A stretch of 64,000 nucleotides of DNA from contig OY763929.1 in NCBI GenBank assembly GCA_963667675.1, positions 310,001 to 374,000 on the forward strand, in the 5' to 3' direction. The DNA comes from G963667675 sp963667675 (GTDB lineage: Bacteria > Chloroflexota > Dehalococcoidia > Lucifugimonadales > UBA3495). Within the stretch, counting starts at the first letter, position 1, and every line of letters starts with the position of its first letter. The position numbers and the translations under genes were made by a program. The notes under the pieces were generated by a model. The model was not told the DNA's origin, searched no databases, and saw only the letters and a list, made by a program, of their open reading frames with translations. This document shows positions 50,217-59,051 of this stretch, piece by piece.

Positions 50217-50969
50217 CTACTGCTCCATCCATTCAGCCACCGATAACCCCTTGTCCAGAGCGCTCACCCACCGTGTGACATCCCCTCTCCTGATGGCGTC
50301 CACGTCTTCTTTCAACCGCTCCACTATCAGTGTGCTTGGATGGTACACCAACTGAGCCAGTTCTAAGGCAGCCACAAGATGGTCTAAGGCTACGGATGAC
50401 TCTCCAGCAAGGGAGGAGCATATCCCAAGCCCCAAGTGGGCGTCATAATGAGAGTCCAGTTGCCCGCCTGCCAGAGGGACGGCAGGATGTTCTAGTACAA
50501 TCTGGGCACTCTCTATGCCTAATGTGCAGGCTGGCGGTGCTACATAAAAGATAGCCGTCTGAGCGAGACTTATATGGGTGCCTAGACTTTCCGACATACT
50601 TAGTGATTTGCGGTAATGCTCAATAGCTATTTCGTATTCACCAAAGCGGCGGTAAATCCCACCGATTTTGTTCTCGATTGAAGCAGACGGCTCGCCATGC
50701 CGCTGAATCGCTGACTTGAACGCCACTTCTGCCAATCCGTAGTTACCCTGTTTAAGGAACTCTCTTCCTCGGTCAATTTCATCAATAACGTCTTGCGATG
50801 CAACATCACTCACAAATGGAACTTGCAGTAGAAGGTGAGTAGGAGCTGGTGTCGCGCCCTCCAATCTGGGCAACGGGCTTGCTGGTCCCTCGGTGCAAGA
50901 TAGGCTGCTTGATAGGACTAGAGCCACCATCAATGCAGTGGCGACGATAAACGGAAATGGCCTTATCAT
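50217..50969 (-). CDS. Tetratricopeptide-repeat lipoprotein-like protein
   Basis: The 250-residue protein from the ATG at 50969 opens with MIRPFPFIVATALMVALVLS and a Cys after SSSLS, a signal peptide with a weak lipobox. The mature part has TPR-like helices (FLKQGNYGLAEVAFKSAIQR, GEYEIAIEHYRKSLSMSESL). Lower GC than neighbours. Function unknown; the TPRs suggest scaffold or peptide binding at the outer face. It converges on the LLM gene with 41 bases between the stops. Confidence 0.7.
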   Translation of the reverse strand: MIRPFPFIVATALMVALVLSSSLSCTEGPASPLPRLEGATPAPTHLLLQVPFVSDVASQDVIDEIDRGREFLKQGNYGLAEVAFKSAIQRHGEPSASIENKIGGIYRRFGEYEIAIEHYRKSLSMSESLGTHISLAQTAIFYVAPPACTLGIESAQIVLEHPAVPLAGGQLDSHYDAHLGLGICSSLAGESSVALDHLVAALELAQLVYHPSTLIVERLKEDVDAIRRGDVTRWVSALDKGLSVAEWMEQ

Positions 50970-51077
50970 CACAGCCTCTAAATGACACACATGGGCAAAA
51001 CCCTAAAAGCAAACTAAACCGCTGCCTCGTAACCCACTGCCCGCTCCGCTCCCCACGGCGACGCGGATTGGCCCGGG

Positions 51078-51296
51078 TTAGTCCAGCAGAGGGATCCGCC
51101 CCCAAGTGATAGATCCAGGGTCCTGCGAAGCGGCCTTTTCTTTGGCCAGATCGCGGATTTGCAGCAGCGTCGCGTTTACCTCGGACGTAAGAAACACCCA
51201 GTCAGGCTCCTCGGGAATCCAGTAGGGCGAGTTAATCCGCACCGCCAGGTTGTCCTTGGGGTTCAAGTAGATTCCAAACTTGGACGCCTGCTGCAT
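51078..51296 (-). CDS. Small conserved-looking hypothetical protein
   Basis: This 72-residue protein reads FGIYLNPKDNLAVRINSPYW, then DWVFLTSEVNATLLQIRDLA. Amino-acid composition and the codon pattern (GC at third positions) look genuine, and it has an AGGAGC ribosome site. No family is recognised. It lies between the lipoprotein-like gene and plsC on the same strand. Confidence 0.55.
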   Translation of the reverse strand: MQQASKFGIYLNPKDNLAVRINSPYWIPEEPDWVFLTSEVNATLLQIRDLAKEKAASQDPGSITWGRIPLLD

Positions 51297-51390
51297 TGGT
51301 TGCTCCTTGCTCTTCTACTTGGTCGGGCCGCCGGGAAGGATACCACTTCCGATGGCGGCGCGCACCCCCTGGGACTGCCGGAAGGACTCT

Positions 51391-52101
51391 CTAGTCAGGC
51401 GTGGGGGCACTGGTCGGCGGCGCGGAAGCCGCTGTTCCCGTCTCAGGCGCCGCGGCCGGCGGGGAAACAGCATCGGCATAGACCCCCCGGTACTCAGCAG
51501 GCAACAGGGCGGCGATGCGGCCCATAATCATGTCCAAGATGCTGTGCATGACTTCCCTGCTGGGCCGCCCTTCTATCACCGGCGGGGTAAACGGTTGGCC
51601 GATGTTGGCGCTGAGACGGCACAAGGGCACGGGCATGTGCCAGGCCCGAAGCTTTTCAGTGCCGGTGAGGCCCACTGGCAGTATGGGGGCCTGGGACTTC
51701 ATGGCGATGTACACGACGCCCAACATCCCTTCTTTCAGGGTATGGTCCGGGCTGCGGTGCCCCTCGGGAAAGACCACCACGGCCTGGTCCCGGTCCAGCA
51801 GGCCCAACACCGTCCGCACCGCGTCGACGCGGGAACTGGAACGGTCGAAGGGCGACACGTGGAGTTGGCCCATGGCGTACCTGGCCAGCGGGCCGGAGAA
51901 CCATGGCCGCTTGGAGATGAAGTGCAGCGGGCGGGGAATGCCGGCGACCAGCAGGGGCGGGTCGGTGAACGACAGGTGGTTGGACACGACGATCAGGGGG
52001 CCGTAGGGCGGGACCGATTCCTGCCCGGTGACGTCCAGCCGGCCAAAGGTGTTGAAGCAGAGCCGGGCGGTCTGCCGTCCCAGGCTGTAGACCACGGTCA
52101 T
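51391..52101 (-). CDS. plsC: 1-acyl-sn-glycerol-3-phosphate acyltransferase (PlsC family)
   Basis: The 236-residue acyltransferase has the catalytic VVSNHLSFTDPPLLV (H-x4-D), VVVFPEGHRSPDH and LPVGLTGTEKL. There is one hydrophobic segment in the N-terminal part. It overlaps the cmk stop by four bases, a common pairing in bacteria (cmk-plsC). C-terminal 30 residues are Ala/Pro-rich. It converts lysophosphatidate to phosphatidate after PlsY. Confidence 0.9.
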   Translation of the reverse strand: MTVVYSLGRQTARLCFNTFGRLDVTGQESVPPYGPLIVVSNHLSFTDPPLLVAGIPRPLHFISKRPWFSGPLARYAMGQLHVSPFDRSSSRVDAVRTVLGLLDRDQAVVVFPEGHRSPDHTLKEGMLGVVYIAMKSQAPILPVGLTGTEKLRAWHMPVPLCRLSANIGQPFTPPVIEGRPSREVMHSILDMIMGRIAALLPAEYRGVYADAVSPPAAAPETGTAASAPPTSAPTPD

Positions 52102-52796
52102 GGCCGGCTTGCTCTGGATATGTCCCGGATGCGCTGCATGATCCTGTCCACCACCTGCTCGACATCGAGGCCGTCGGTATCCAGAAGAAAGGCGTCCTTT
52201 GCCTGCATAAGAGGAGAGTCCTCGCGGCCCGTGTCGATTTCGTCGCGAGCCTGGGTCTCCCGCAGCACCTGCTGGAACGACACGTCAGAGCCCTGCTCTT
52301 GCATCTCCAGCCACCGCCTCTTGGCCCTACCTTCAGCCGACGCCTGCAGGTAGACCTTCAAATCGGCGTCGGGTAAGACCACCGTGCCGATGTCGCGGCC
52401 GATCATTACGATGTTTCCCTTGCCAGCCAGTTCGCGCTGCTGCCGGACCAGGGCGCGGCGCACCGGAGAGACCTTGGCCACCAGCGACACCTGGCCGGTG
52501 ACCTCTGGGGCCCGCAACTGGGGTCCCAACCGGTGGCTGCCGACGACTACATGGTCAACGTCATGTCCGTCCAGCCCAATGGGGTTGTCTTCAGCCAGCT
52601 TCCCCAGGGCCTCATCGTCGCTGACGGCGACGTTCTCATGCAAGGCCAGCCAAGTAATGGCCCGGTACATGTTGCCGGTGTCCAAGTGGTCGCAGCCCAG
52701 CCTCTGGGCCAGGCTGCGGCCGACCACGGTCTTTCCCGCGGCCACCGGTCCGTCGATGGCGATTACCTGGACGATGTTTTCCATTGCGCCTGCCAT
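52098..52796 (-). CDS. cmk: Cytidylate kinase
   Basis: Cmk phosphorylates CMP and dCMP. The 232-residue protein has the P-loop AIDGPVAAGKTVVGRSLAQR, LDTGNMYRAITWLAL, IVMIGRDIGTVVLPDADLKV and RETQARDEIDTGREDSPLMQ. ATG at 52784 (MENIV) is an alternative start. Overlaps plsC. A 22-base GC-rich palindrome lies at 52843-52864, upstream. Confidence 0.92.
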   Translation of the reverse strand: MAGAMENIVQVIAIDGPVAAGKTVVGRSLAQRLGCDHLDTGNMYRAITWLALHENVAVSDDEALGKLAEDNPIGLDGHDVDHVVVGSHRLGPQLRAPEVTGQVSLVAKVSPVRRALVRQQRELAGKGNIVMIGRDIGTVVLPDADLKVYLQASAEGRAKRRWLEMQEQGSDVSFQQVLRETQARDEIDTGREDSPLMQAKDAFLLDTDGLDVEQVVDRIMQRIRDISRASRP

Positions 52797-52842
52797 GCCG
52801 AGGTTTGTTTATGCATTATAGCAACGGGGTGGGCGGGGGTTG

Positions 52843-52864
52843 GGAGTGCGGCGGGCCGCACTCC
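52843..52864. promoter_or_regulatory. Perfect GC-rich palindrome upstream of cmk
   Basis: GGAGTGCGGC and GCCGCACTCC are separated by GG. It may be an operator or, with a four-base loop, the hairpin of a terminator without T-run. It lies 47 bases before the cmk start. Confidence 0.35.
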
Positions 52865-53082
52865 GCTTAGGACAGGTAGAGCGGGGGCTCACCGTATGAC
52901 GCTGCCTGCGGGATACCGGGCACGGGTCCCTAGGAAGTGGGATGGAGCTGCGGCTTTGTTTCTGGCATTGGGTAGTCGGGACGGTGCCTGAGCCAGCCTA
53001 TTCCGACTAGTGGCAAATCCACTGCCCCAGTTCTCTCGCTTGCCGAGGAAACATCTCCGGATGTACCAGGTCCGGGGGCAAG

Positions 53083-54363
53083 TCACGGGTTTTGCCCCTT
53101 TCTCATAGAACCAGGGGGAGAGAAGTCTTCCCACACAGGCTCCGGAGGTCTGCTATGCCATTTGGCAAGTCCAGTGATCATCGATCTATCGTCGAGTCTA
53201 AATATACCGGCATCCCTCTCAAACAATTCTTCGCTTTTAGACTCAATATATTCCGCTATGCTGTTGGGTACTGGCCATTCGAATTCGGCTGTCGCCACGT
53301 AAATTTCTCCGTTACCATGATCTCCTGGCTGAGTCGTGAAACCGAACCCATCCACCCACTCGCCGAGAAAGGGTGATCTAGCCAACCCGTCTTTGAATCT
53401 GATTGAAACACGGCCGCCCGGATGTGATTCATAGTGTCCAGCTGTCCATGAGTAGGTTGCCGATCCCATTGCTATGAGGATGGATGCGTTCAGAACGTGG
53501 ATCAAGTGCCGACCGACCTCCGTACACCTTCGTGAAAGAGACTCGATATCTTTCAAGCCATGAACAACGTTATTGCGCAAGTTGCTAGCTTCTTCCGCAA
53601 AGAAGCCATCAATGAGATCGTCGTCAATTAGCCCCTTGGTTCCTTCTGGGAAAGCCTCAGGTGGGGGTTCCTTTGCGAGAAAACGGAATGCATGTTCAAT
53701 ACCAGCCAATTTTCGGTCTCTCTTCCTACCCGGTTCATTCTCACAAATCTGACAGAGAGCTTTAGTCCCACTGGGATGAACCACGCTATTCACAGCTAGG
53801 CCAATGCTCTCTAGTCCAGTCCATGCCGCAACACAACTTACTGTTGGATCATTGGCAGTTAAGGATATTCCATACCAATGGACAGCGGCCAGGACTCGGT
53901 ATCTCGTTTGGTCGTCCATTGAAGAGAGGACTTGGACATAACTTCGAAATTGTTCATCTACGGTAGGGTTGAACACTGAAAGCATATGAGATTTGTTTCC
54001 ATACCAGTAATTGTGTTGAGACTTCAGTTCCCCTAAGAAACTGGTACAGGCAACTCTGTGGAGCCTAGTTGCCCCGAGCGGTTGTCCTCCGTAAGCTGAG
54101 ACTATGGAACCGAATGTCTTGCCTACTTTCAATGCGTGGTTTTCGGCGTCTTTGAGAGTTGCGGCCAAGAACTCAACTACTAGGAAAACCTCAGCGTACC
54201 ATTCCGAATTTGATTGTTCATCTTGAGGGTGGACCACCCAATAACCCTTGTTCACTTCAAATACATCAGGATTAGGCAGCGTTTGCCTGGTTTCAGCACT
54301 CACATAGAAAAAAGTAGGCACCCTCAGTTCTGCGATGTAGATTCGCTCTTTGTGACTTAGCAT
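53083..54363 (-). CDS. HEPN-like hypothetical protein in AT-richer sequence
   Basis: I do not recognise this 426-residue protein over its full length. The middle carries the zinc-finger-like ALCQICENEPG and, at about residue 276, LRNNVVHGLKDI, an R-x4-H motif typical of Apea-like HEPN domains, preceded by SCVAAWTGLESIGLAVNSVV. No signal peptide or membrane segment. Codon use and GC (visibly lower) differ from the core genes, which suggests transfer. A role in RNA cleavage or in phage response would be a guess. Confidence 0.65.
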   Translation of the reverse strand: MLSHKERIYIAELRVPTFFYVSAETRQTLPNPDVFEVNKGYWVVHPQDEQSNSEWYAEVFLVVEFLAATLKDAENHALKVGKTFGSIVSAYGGQPLGATRLHRVACTSFLGELKSQHNYWYGNKSHMLSVFNPTVDEQFRSYVQVLSSMDDQTRYRVLAAVHWYGISLTANDPTVSCVAAWTGLESIGLAVNSVVHPSGTKALCQICENEPGRKRDRKLAGIEHAFRFLAKEPPPEAFPEGTKGLIDDDLIDGFFAEEASNLRNNVVHGLKDIESLSRRCTEVGRHLIHVLNASILIAMGSATYSWTAGHYESHPGGRVSIRFKDGLARSPFLGEWVDGFGFTTQPGDHGNGEIYVATAEFEWPVPNSIAEYIESKSEELFERDAGIFRLDDRSMITGLAKWHSRPPEPVWEDFSPPGSMRKGQNP

Positions 54364-54840
54364 ACAATTTAGCTCGCCGTATTAACTTGGTCCTGCCCCA
54401 TTCTTTGTACCAACCGTAATGCTAGTTTCGCGGGTCATTGATCCCATACCCAGGCCGCCAGATCTAAGGCCTCCGGAGCCTGGTCCCCTCTGGTGCTCCG
54501 GGCGCTTTCTGCATTGCAGTACCGCCGCCTTTCCTCGTTGTCGCTAGCGTCGTCGCCATCACTATAGTACTGCATGAGTACAGGATGTCGCCGGAGACAT
54601 AGGGATGGCACTGCGCAGTTGGACGACGCTTTCTCCGCCTTGACCAATGGGCGGTCTGGAGAACTCAACGGAAAAGGTCTCGACAGGGCGGAGCGGTCCT
54701 GAGAGCCATGGTTACGGGGATACCGTCTACCGTCAGGCTTAAATGCAGATTAGGGCCACGGCAGGTCAGGCCAATTAAGACACCCGCGTGGTACTGACTC
54801 CGGAGGCACAGCCCGATGCGGTTAGCCCAGTGATGGATGG
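54364..54840. other. Gene-free region upstream of the HEPN-like gene
   Basis: Nothing convincing is seen in these 477 bases. A 77-codon minus-strand frame at 54435-54668 has no ribosome site and no family resemblance. Confidence 0.5.
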
Positions 54841-55467
54841 CTATTCGACAACGGGTGCGGTGATTATGTTGGTTTCGTCGTAGCCGGTGAAGGTGACGCT
54901 GGTCTGATTGGGGGGAAGTGTCAAAAGCATCCTGGTGGGACGCCCCTTCCGATCAATCCAAATCTCTGCCGTCAAGTCTTCTTCAGGTTCCCGAACAACG
55001 TAATGGCGGGTGCCCACACGCTCCAGACTCTCCATTCCTTCACGGAAGCAGGGATCAGGAAAGGTTGGAACCCCAGTATCAATCGTCCAGTCATCCCACG
55101 AGTGTGGAGCATCTGGATGAGTGTTCCGCTTGTAGTGAACTCTATCTAACCACACGAATTCCTGCTTCCGTAGTAGCGTCCCGTCGAGGTCGTAATGATG
55201 GACGATTTCATGGAAGTGCTTCCCCTGAGACACTCTGCCTTCCACTACAATCTTGCCGGGGTCGAACCATGCTGCATCTTCTCCTTGGGTATCTATGACC
55301 GTGGTGACATCGTAATCCGTCTCTAGGGCGCATGAATATTCGACGGCCTCTTCCAGGGTTATTTCATGTGTAGGAGTCGGTATCCGAGTTGGCTCCGGCG
55401 CGGTGCCACCGCAGCCCAGCGTGAAGACCGCTAGGCTCGCCAGCAGCAATGTCGCGAATATCCGCAT
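54841..55467 (-). CDS. Probable lipoprotein of unknown function
   Basis: From the ATG at 55467 (AGGAGG-like GGAGG six bases ahead) the protein has 208 residues. It opens MRIFATLLLASLAVFTLGCG, a lipoprotein signal with Cys19. The mature part is beta-rich (KIVVEGRVSQGKHFHEIVHH, TAEIWIDRKGRPTRMLLTLP), which resembles LppX/LprG- or LolA-like folds that bind lipids. No close family is recognised. Stand-alone gene. Confidence 0.7.
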   Translation of the reverse strand: MRIFATLLLASLAVFTLGCGGTAPEPTRIPTPTHEITLEEAVEYSCALETDYDVTTVIDTQGEDAAWFDPGKIVVEGRVSQGKHFHEIVHHYDLDGTLLRKQEFVWLDRVHYKRNTHPDAPHSWDDWTIDTGVPTFPDPCFREGMESLERVGTRHYVVREPEEDLTAEIWIDRKGRPTRMLLTLPPNQTSVTFTGYDETNIITAPVVE

Positions 55468-55612
55468 GCAACCTCCAAGCACCTCGCAGTGTAGCACGCG
55501 ACCGCTTGCTGGATTTGTTCAGCTTAGTCCAATGAGCGGCCAAACGCCAACACCAAAGGAAACCATGTGTGGCTGGGTGTGAACACACAGGGATACGGTA
55601 TAGTATCGTCCG

Positions 55613-56278
55613 ATGATAAGCAGTGCTTCCGTCAAGTGGTGGTGGCTGGCCGTTGGGTTGTCGGTCACGGCGACGGTGTTTGTGCTGGCGTGGGCTTACC
55701 CGACGTTTCCGGGGGACAGGGGGGCGATGGAGGGGTTGCTGGCGTGGCGGGGCCAGCGGGACGGCTGGCTGGACACCGCGGCGCTGGTGGTCACCAGCTT
55801 GGGCGGTTGGATAGCCGCCTTGGTCATGATGACGGGGCTATTGCTGTTCCTGCTGGCGAGGGGCCGCCGGGTTGACGCCGCCGTGGTGTTGGTCAGCGCG
55901 GTTCCCCTGCTGTTCGGACTGCTGCTGAAGGAGCTCGTGGGGCGGGCCCGCCCAGATTTGTGGCTCACGGGGCCGGAACCCAGCGGCCTGAGCTTCCCCA
56001 GCGGGCATGCTACTTTTGCAATGGTCTTCGGAGGCATGTTGATTGTGTTCATTGGGGAGGCGGTGTCGCCGGCGCCAGCCCGAAGAGCCATTCAACTGTC
56101 CCTGATTCTCTTGATATTGGCCATAGGAGCATCTAGAGTTTATCTAGGAGTCCATTGGCCCAGCGACGTTATCGGCGGGTACCTGTTCGGCGGAGTGGCT
56201 TTGATGGGGTTGGGCTACCTGCGAAACATGATGTCGGCGCAACAGGGGCCGGTCTCCCGCGGTCATGGAGACCCTTGA
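55613..56278 (+). CDS. PAP2-family phosphatase
   Basis: This 221-residue membrane protein has six hydrophobic segments and the three phosphatase motifs: KELVGRARPDLWL, SFPSGHATF, and SRVYLGVHWPSDVIGGYL. It removes phosphate from phosphatidate, undecaprenyl pyrophosphate or a related lipid. Alone in its transcript. Motif residues are all present. Confidence 0.92.
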   Translation: MISSASVKWWWLAVGLSVTATVFVLAWAYPTFPGDRGAMEGLLAWRGQRDGWLDTAALVVTSLGGWIAALVMMTGLLLFLLARGRRVDAAVVLVSAVPLLFGLLLKELVGRARPDLWLTGPEPSGLSFPSGHATFAMVFGGMLIVFIGEAVSPAPARRAIQLSLILLILAIGASRVYLGVHWPSDVIGGYLFGGVALMGLGYLRNMMSAQQGPVSRGHGDP

Positions 56279-56345
56279 ACAACTCCCTACGGAGCATACC
56301 TTTGGAGCGCCAGCGGCCATTTTTAGCCTACTCCCCACGTTCTAG

Positions 56346-56367
56346 ATTCCGGCTCGGGGGCCGGAAT
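56346..56367. repeat. Hairpin repeat, copy 5 (ATTCCGGC-loop-GCCGGAAT)
   Basis: It has a perfect 8-base stem and is followed by GACGG, as are the copies at 1028 and 35463. No REP-like palindrome is adjacent here. It may also end transcription of the PAP2 gene. Confidence 0.55.
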
Positions 56368-56437
56368 GACGGTTATGCAAAGGTCTCCGGCCCTGCGGGG
56401 AAGCATAGGATGCCCCCGGACTGCACGAGGTGAGGCA

Positions 56438-56944
56438 GTGAACTGGATAGACGTGGCGGTGGTGGTTGTGTGGTGCCTGACCGCGGCATGGGGGCTGTCG
56501 GCAGGGCTGGTGCGGACGGCAATATCCTTTGTGGTGATTGTCGCGGGTCTGGCCCTTTCCAGCCGCATCGCCGACGACGTGGGCTCCCTGTTTGCGAGAT
56601 TCACCGATGACGAAGGCGCTCGGACGGTGGCCGCCTTCATCGTCATCTTCGTGGCCCTGATTGTCGTAGGAGCGATACTCAGCTTCTGGCTTGGCGCCAT
56701 GCTGCGAGCCCTCCCCGTGCTGGGCGCGGCCAACCGCCTGGGGGGGCTGGCGCTGGGGCTTGCCATAGGGTTCGTGCTGCTGTCCGGGACATTGACCGGC
56801 GCGCAAAAGTTCACCGACGCTATCGACGAGGACATTCACGAGTCGGTGCTGGGGTCCTTTCTGGCGGACAACTTCGACGTGGTTATTCGCGGCGCCAGGC
56901 TGGTCCCCGGGGACTGGGACGACGAGCTTCAAAGGCTGCGATAG
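56438..56944 (+). CDS. CvpA family membrane protein
   Basis: The 168-residue protein starts at GTG 56438 behind a GAGG site and reads NWIDVAVVVVWCLTAAWGLS, the CvpA opening, followed by four hydrophobic segments and the FIVIFVALIVVGAILSFWLG region. CvpA homologues affect envelope integrity and toxin export. The frame continues upstream to 56366 without a start site. Convergent with the LLM gene behind a terminator. Confidence 0.85.
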   Translation: MNWIDVAVVVVWCLTAAWGLSAGLVRTAISFVVIVAGLALSSRIADDVGSLFARFTDDEGARTVAAFIVIFVALIVVGAILSFWLGAMLRALPVLGAANRLGGLALGLAIGFVLLSGTLTGAQKFTDAIDEDIHESVLGSFLADNFDVVIRGARLVPGDWDDELQRLR

Positions 56945-56991
56945 CAACGCCCCGATGCGGCTTCTCAAGGCATCGAGGCGAAGGGGATGCT

Positions 56992-57013
56992 TGCGGGCGG
57001 TTGGCCGCCCGCA
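56992..57013. terminator. Bidirectional hairpin between convergent genes
   Basis: TGCGGGCGG and CCGCCCGCA form a perfect 9-base stem with loop TTGG. It stands 48 bases past the CvpA stop and 23 bases past the LLM stop, but has no good T-run. Confidence 0.5.
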
Positions 57014-57035
57014 TTCGTTCCTGGGAAATTAGGGG

Positions 57036-58238
57036 CTAGTCAGCTGAGGCGGCGGCGACCTTCGCCTGGGCCTTGAACGCCGGCATGACGTCTTTGGCAA
57101 ACCACCCCAATTGCTCGAGGATAAGGCTCTCCGGCATGGTGGCCGCGGGAGCGCTGACCATGATTTCCTCCACGCCGGGATAGGCCTCCTGGATTTCCAT
57201 GAGCCTTTCCTTGACGAAGTCCGGCGGGCCGCAGATGAAGCTGCCCCGCTCTATGGCCGACTCAACGGTTGGGAGCCCGACCAGCCGGGCCCGCTTGGGG
57301 TCGCCCAACCCGTCAATCTGGTCAGGGCTGAGTTGGGGCATGAATCCCAACGGCGCAAACATCTTCATGAACTCTTCCCAGTAGGGACGCGCCAGGTTGA
57401 CGGCCTTCTCCTCGGTATCGTCCAGGAATACGGTAAACCCGAACATGAGGTCGCCGCCCAGTTCGGTCTCTTTGCCATGCCGGGCCAGGGTCTCTCTCCA
57501 GCGTACCGCGGTGTCGTAGCTGGGTCCCATGTGGCTGGCTGCGCCGCCTCCCATCATTCCCTTGATGCCGAATTTCACCATGAAGTCCATGGCCCGCTGG
57601 CTGGCGGTCACCATGGGCTGCCAGGTCTCCACCGGAATGGTGCGAGGCCTGGGGACCAGGGTAAGCTCCTCTACGGTGTAACCCCGATAGGGAACCCTGG
57701 CGGGCACGGTGAAGTATTTGCCCTGGTGGGAGAAGGACTGCTGGTTGAAGGCCTTGTACATGATCTCAACCTGCTCCTCGAACATCTCCCGGTTGGCGTC
57801 GCTGTCGGACTGGGTGCTGGGGACGCCGAAGGTGTCCACCTCACGGTTGTGGTAGCCTCGGCCCAAGCCGAAGACGATGCGCCCCTCGGTCAGGCGGTCC
57901 ACAGTGGCGAAGTCTTCGGCCAACCGCAGGGGATGCCACATGGGGTTGATATTGAACCCGCATCCAATCTTGATCTGCTGGGTAACGTGGGTAAGATGGA
58001 GGCCGTAGAGGAGGATGTTGGGAATTACCTCGTAACCCTCCCTCTGGAAGTGGTGCTCCGCAATCCAGAAGGTGTCGTAGCCCACCCGGTCCATTAGCTG
58101 GCATATTCTTTGGCCTTTGTAAAAGCCTTCGAACAGGTCATCGTCTGAATACAAGCGTGCGTTAACCGGCGTGCCATCGAGGCCAATGTTGTCCATGTCG
58201 ATGTTGCCGGCGTAAAGGCTGCCAATCCTCTTGATCAT
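57036..58238 (-). CDS. LLM class flavin- or F420-dependent oxidoreductase, copy 2
   Basis: This 400-residue protein is homologous to the one at 49021 and has FWIAEHHFQREGYEVIPNIL, CGFNINPMWHPLRLAEDFAT and FGLGRGYHNREVDTFG. ATG at 58238 follows AGGAG and begins MIKRIGSLYAGNIDMDN, as does copy 1; upstream frame is discounted. The C-terminal tail is alanine-rich. Substrate unknown. Confidence 0.87.
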   Translation of the reverse strand: MIKRIGSLYAGNIDMDNIGLDGTPVNARLYSDDDLFEGFYKGQRICQLMDRVGYDTFWIAEHHFQREGYEVIPNILLYGLHLTHVTQQIKIGCGFNINPMWHPLRLAEDFATVDRLTEGRIVFGLGRGYHNREVDTFGVPSTQSDSDANREMFEEQVEIMYKAFNQQSFSHQGKYFTVPARVPYRGYTVEELTLVPRPRTIPVETWQPMVTASQRAMDFMVKFGIKGMMGGGAASHMGPSYDTAVRWRETLARHGKETELGGDLMFGFTVFLDDTEEKAVNLARPYWEEFMKMFAPLGFMPQLSPDQIDGLGDPKRARLVGLPTVESAIERGSFICGPPDFVKERLMEIQEAYPGVEEIMVSAPAATMPESLILEQLGWFAKDVMPAFKAQAKVAAASAD

Positions 58239-58647
58239 CCTTGGGTTGCTCCTTTTGCGTCGCACGGCGTACCACAGGGCGACGCGGTTTGTATGGTCTT
58301 AAAGGTCCCGGGGGCGGCAGGTTGCCTGCCAATGGAGAAATGCTCAGCTACGCCAGTTGTCCAGCGCCGACCGTTGCACTCGCGAACAATAGAGATAGCC
58401 TGGGCCGGACAAGGGGTCGTTCACGCGTAATTTGTCCTTTCGGCCGGGGCTGTCCGCCAGCCGACAACAGTCCTTGTGATGTCGATGGCCGGTGACGCCC
58501 CCGGTCTGGGATCCTAGTCCCATCTGCCCCATACAAGGGGCGCTACAGATTCACCACAGGCAGTAGTATGTAATGGGCAGGGTAGGCTTGTCAACCGAAA
58601 ACTGCGCTAGAACGGCGCTTTAGAAACGATATGACCCGGCCGCCGGG
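58239..58647. other. Gene-free region between LLM copy 2 and the desulforedoxins
   Basis: Nothing beyond short chance frames is seen. Confidence 0.5.
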
Positions 58648-58791
58648 CTAGTCCGAGGAGGGCAACTGGCGCGGTTGCTGAAGCTCCATCTCAACGTCGC
58701 AGCAAGTGATGACGCCCTCACCGCTCTTGGTGCAAAGGACGCTGCTGCCGCAGACGGAACAGAGGTAGCGCTTGCCTAGCTGGTTGGCCAT
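58648..58791 (-). CDS. Desulforedoxin-like small protein B (47 residues)
   Basis: The translation is MANQLGKRYLCSVCGSSVLC followed by TKSGEGVITCCDVEMELQQP and RQLPSSD. C-x2-C and the later CC pair are the four ligands of a desulforedoxin-type rubredoxin centre. A related 39-residue gene lies 49 bases upstream. Such proteins carry an Fe(Cys)4 site used for electron transfer or superoxide and oxidative stress. ATG start. Confidence 0.7.
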   Translation of the reverse strand: MANQLGKRYLCSVCGSSVLCTKSGEGVITCCDVEMELQQPRQLPSSD

Positions 58792-58840
58792 GAACAGTTG
58801 CTTCTTGGCATAAGGCTGGGTGAGTGCTGATTACCGCCGG

Positions 58841-58960
58841 CTATTTCTTAATCTGCATCGGCTCACCGCAACAGGCTATGGCGCCGTTCCCGCCCTTGGT
58901 GACGATGAATTCTGCGCCGCACTTGCCGCAGGCGTACCGCTTGCCGGTCTCGTTGGCCAA
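58841..58960 (-). CDS. Desulforedoxin-like small protein A (39 residues)
   Basis: The translation is MANETGKRYACGKCGAEFIV followed by TKGGNGAIACCGEPMQIKK. It has the full desulforedoxin layout: C-x2-C, a short glycine linker and CCGEPM, which matches the N-terminal domain of desulfoferrodoxin closely. It starts with TTG behind a GGAG site. Too small for most gene finders. Confidence 0.75.
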   Translation of the reverse strand: MANETGKRYACGKCGAEFIVTKGGNGAIACCGEPMQIKK

Positions 58961-59051
58961 AGGGTCTAATCTCCGCGGTTACAGGCTCTGAGTTTGGACT
59001 TGGCAATTATACGCAGGGGGCCGCATGGATTCAACTCGGCGCTTGCGCGGG

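Noticed and set aside
52889..53134. 81-codon minus-strand frame overlapping the HEPN-like gene's 3' end
   Set aside because: Basic, low-complexity product, overlaps a better gene and has no start site.
54435..54668. 77-codon minus-strand frame
   Set aside because: No ribosome site, no recognisable motif, irregular codon use.
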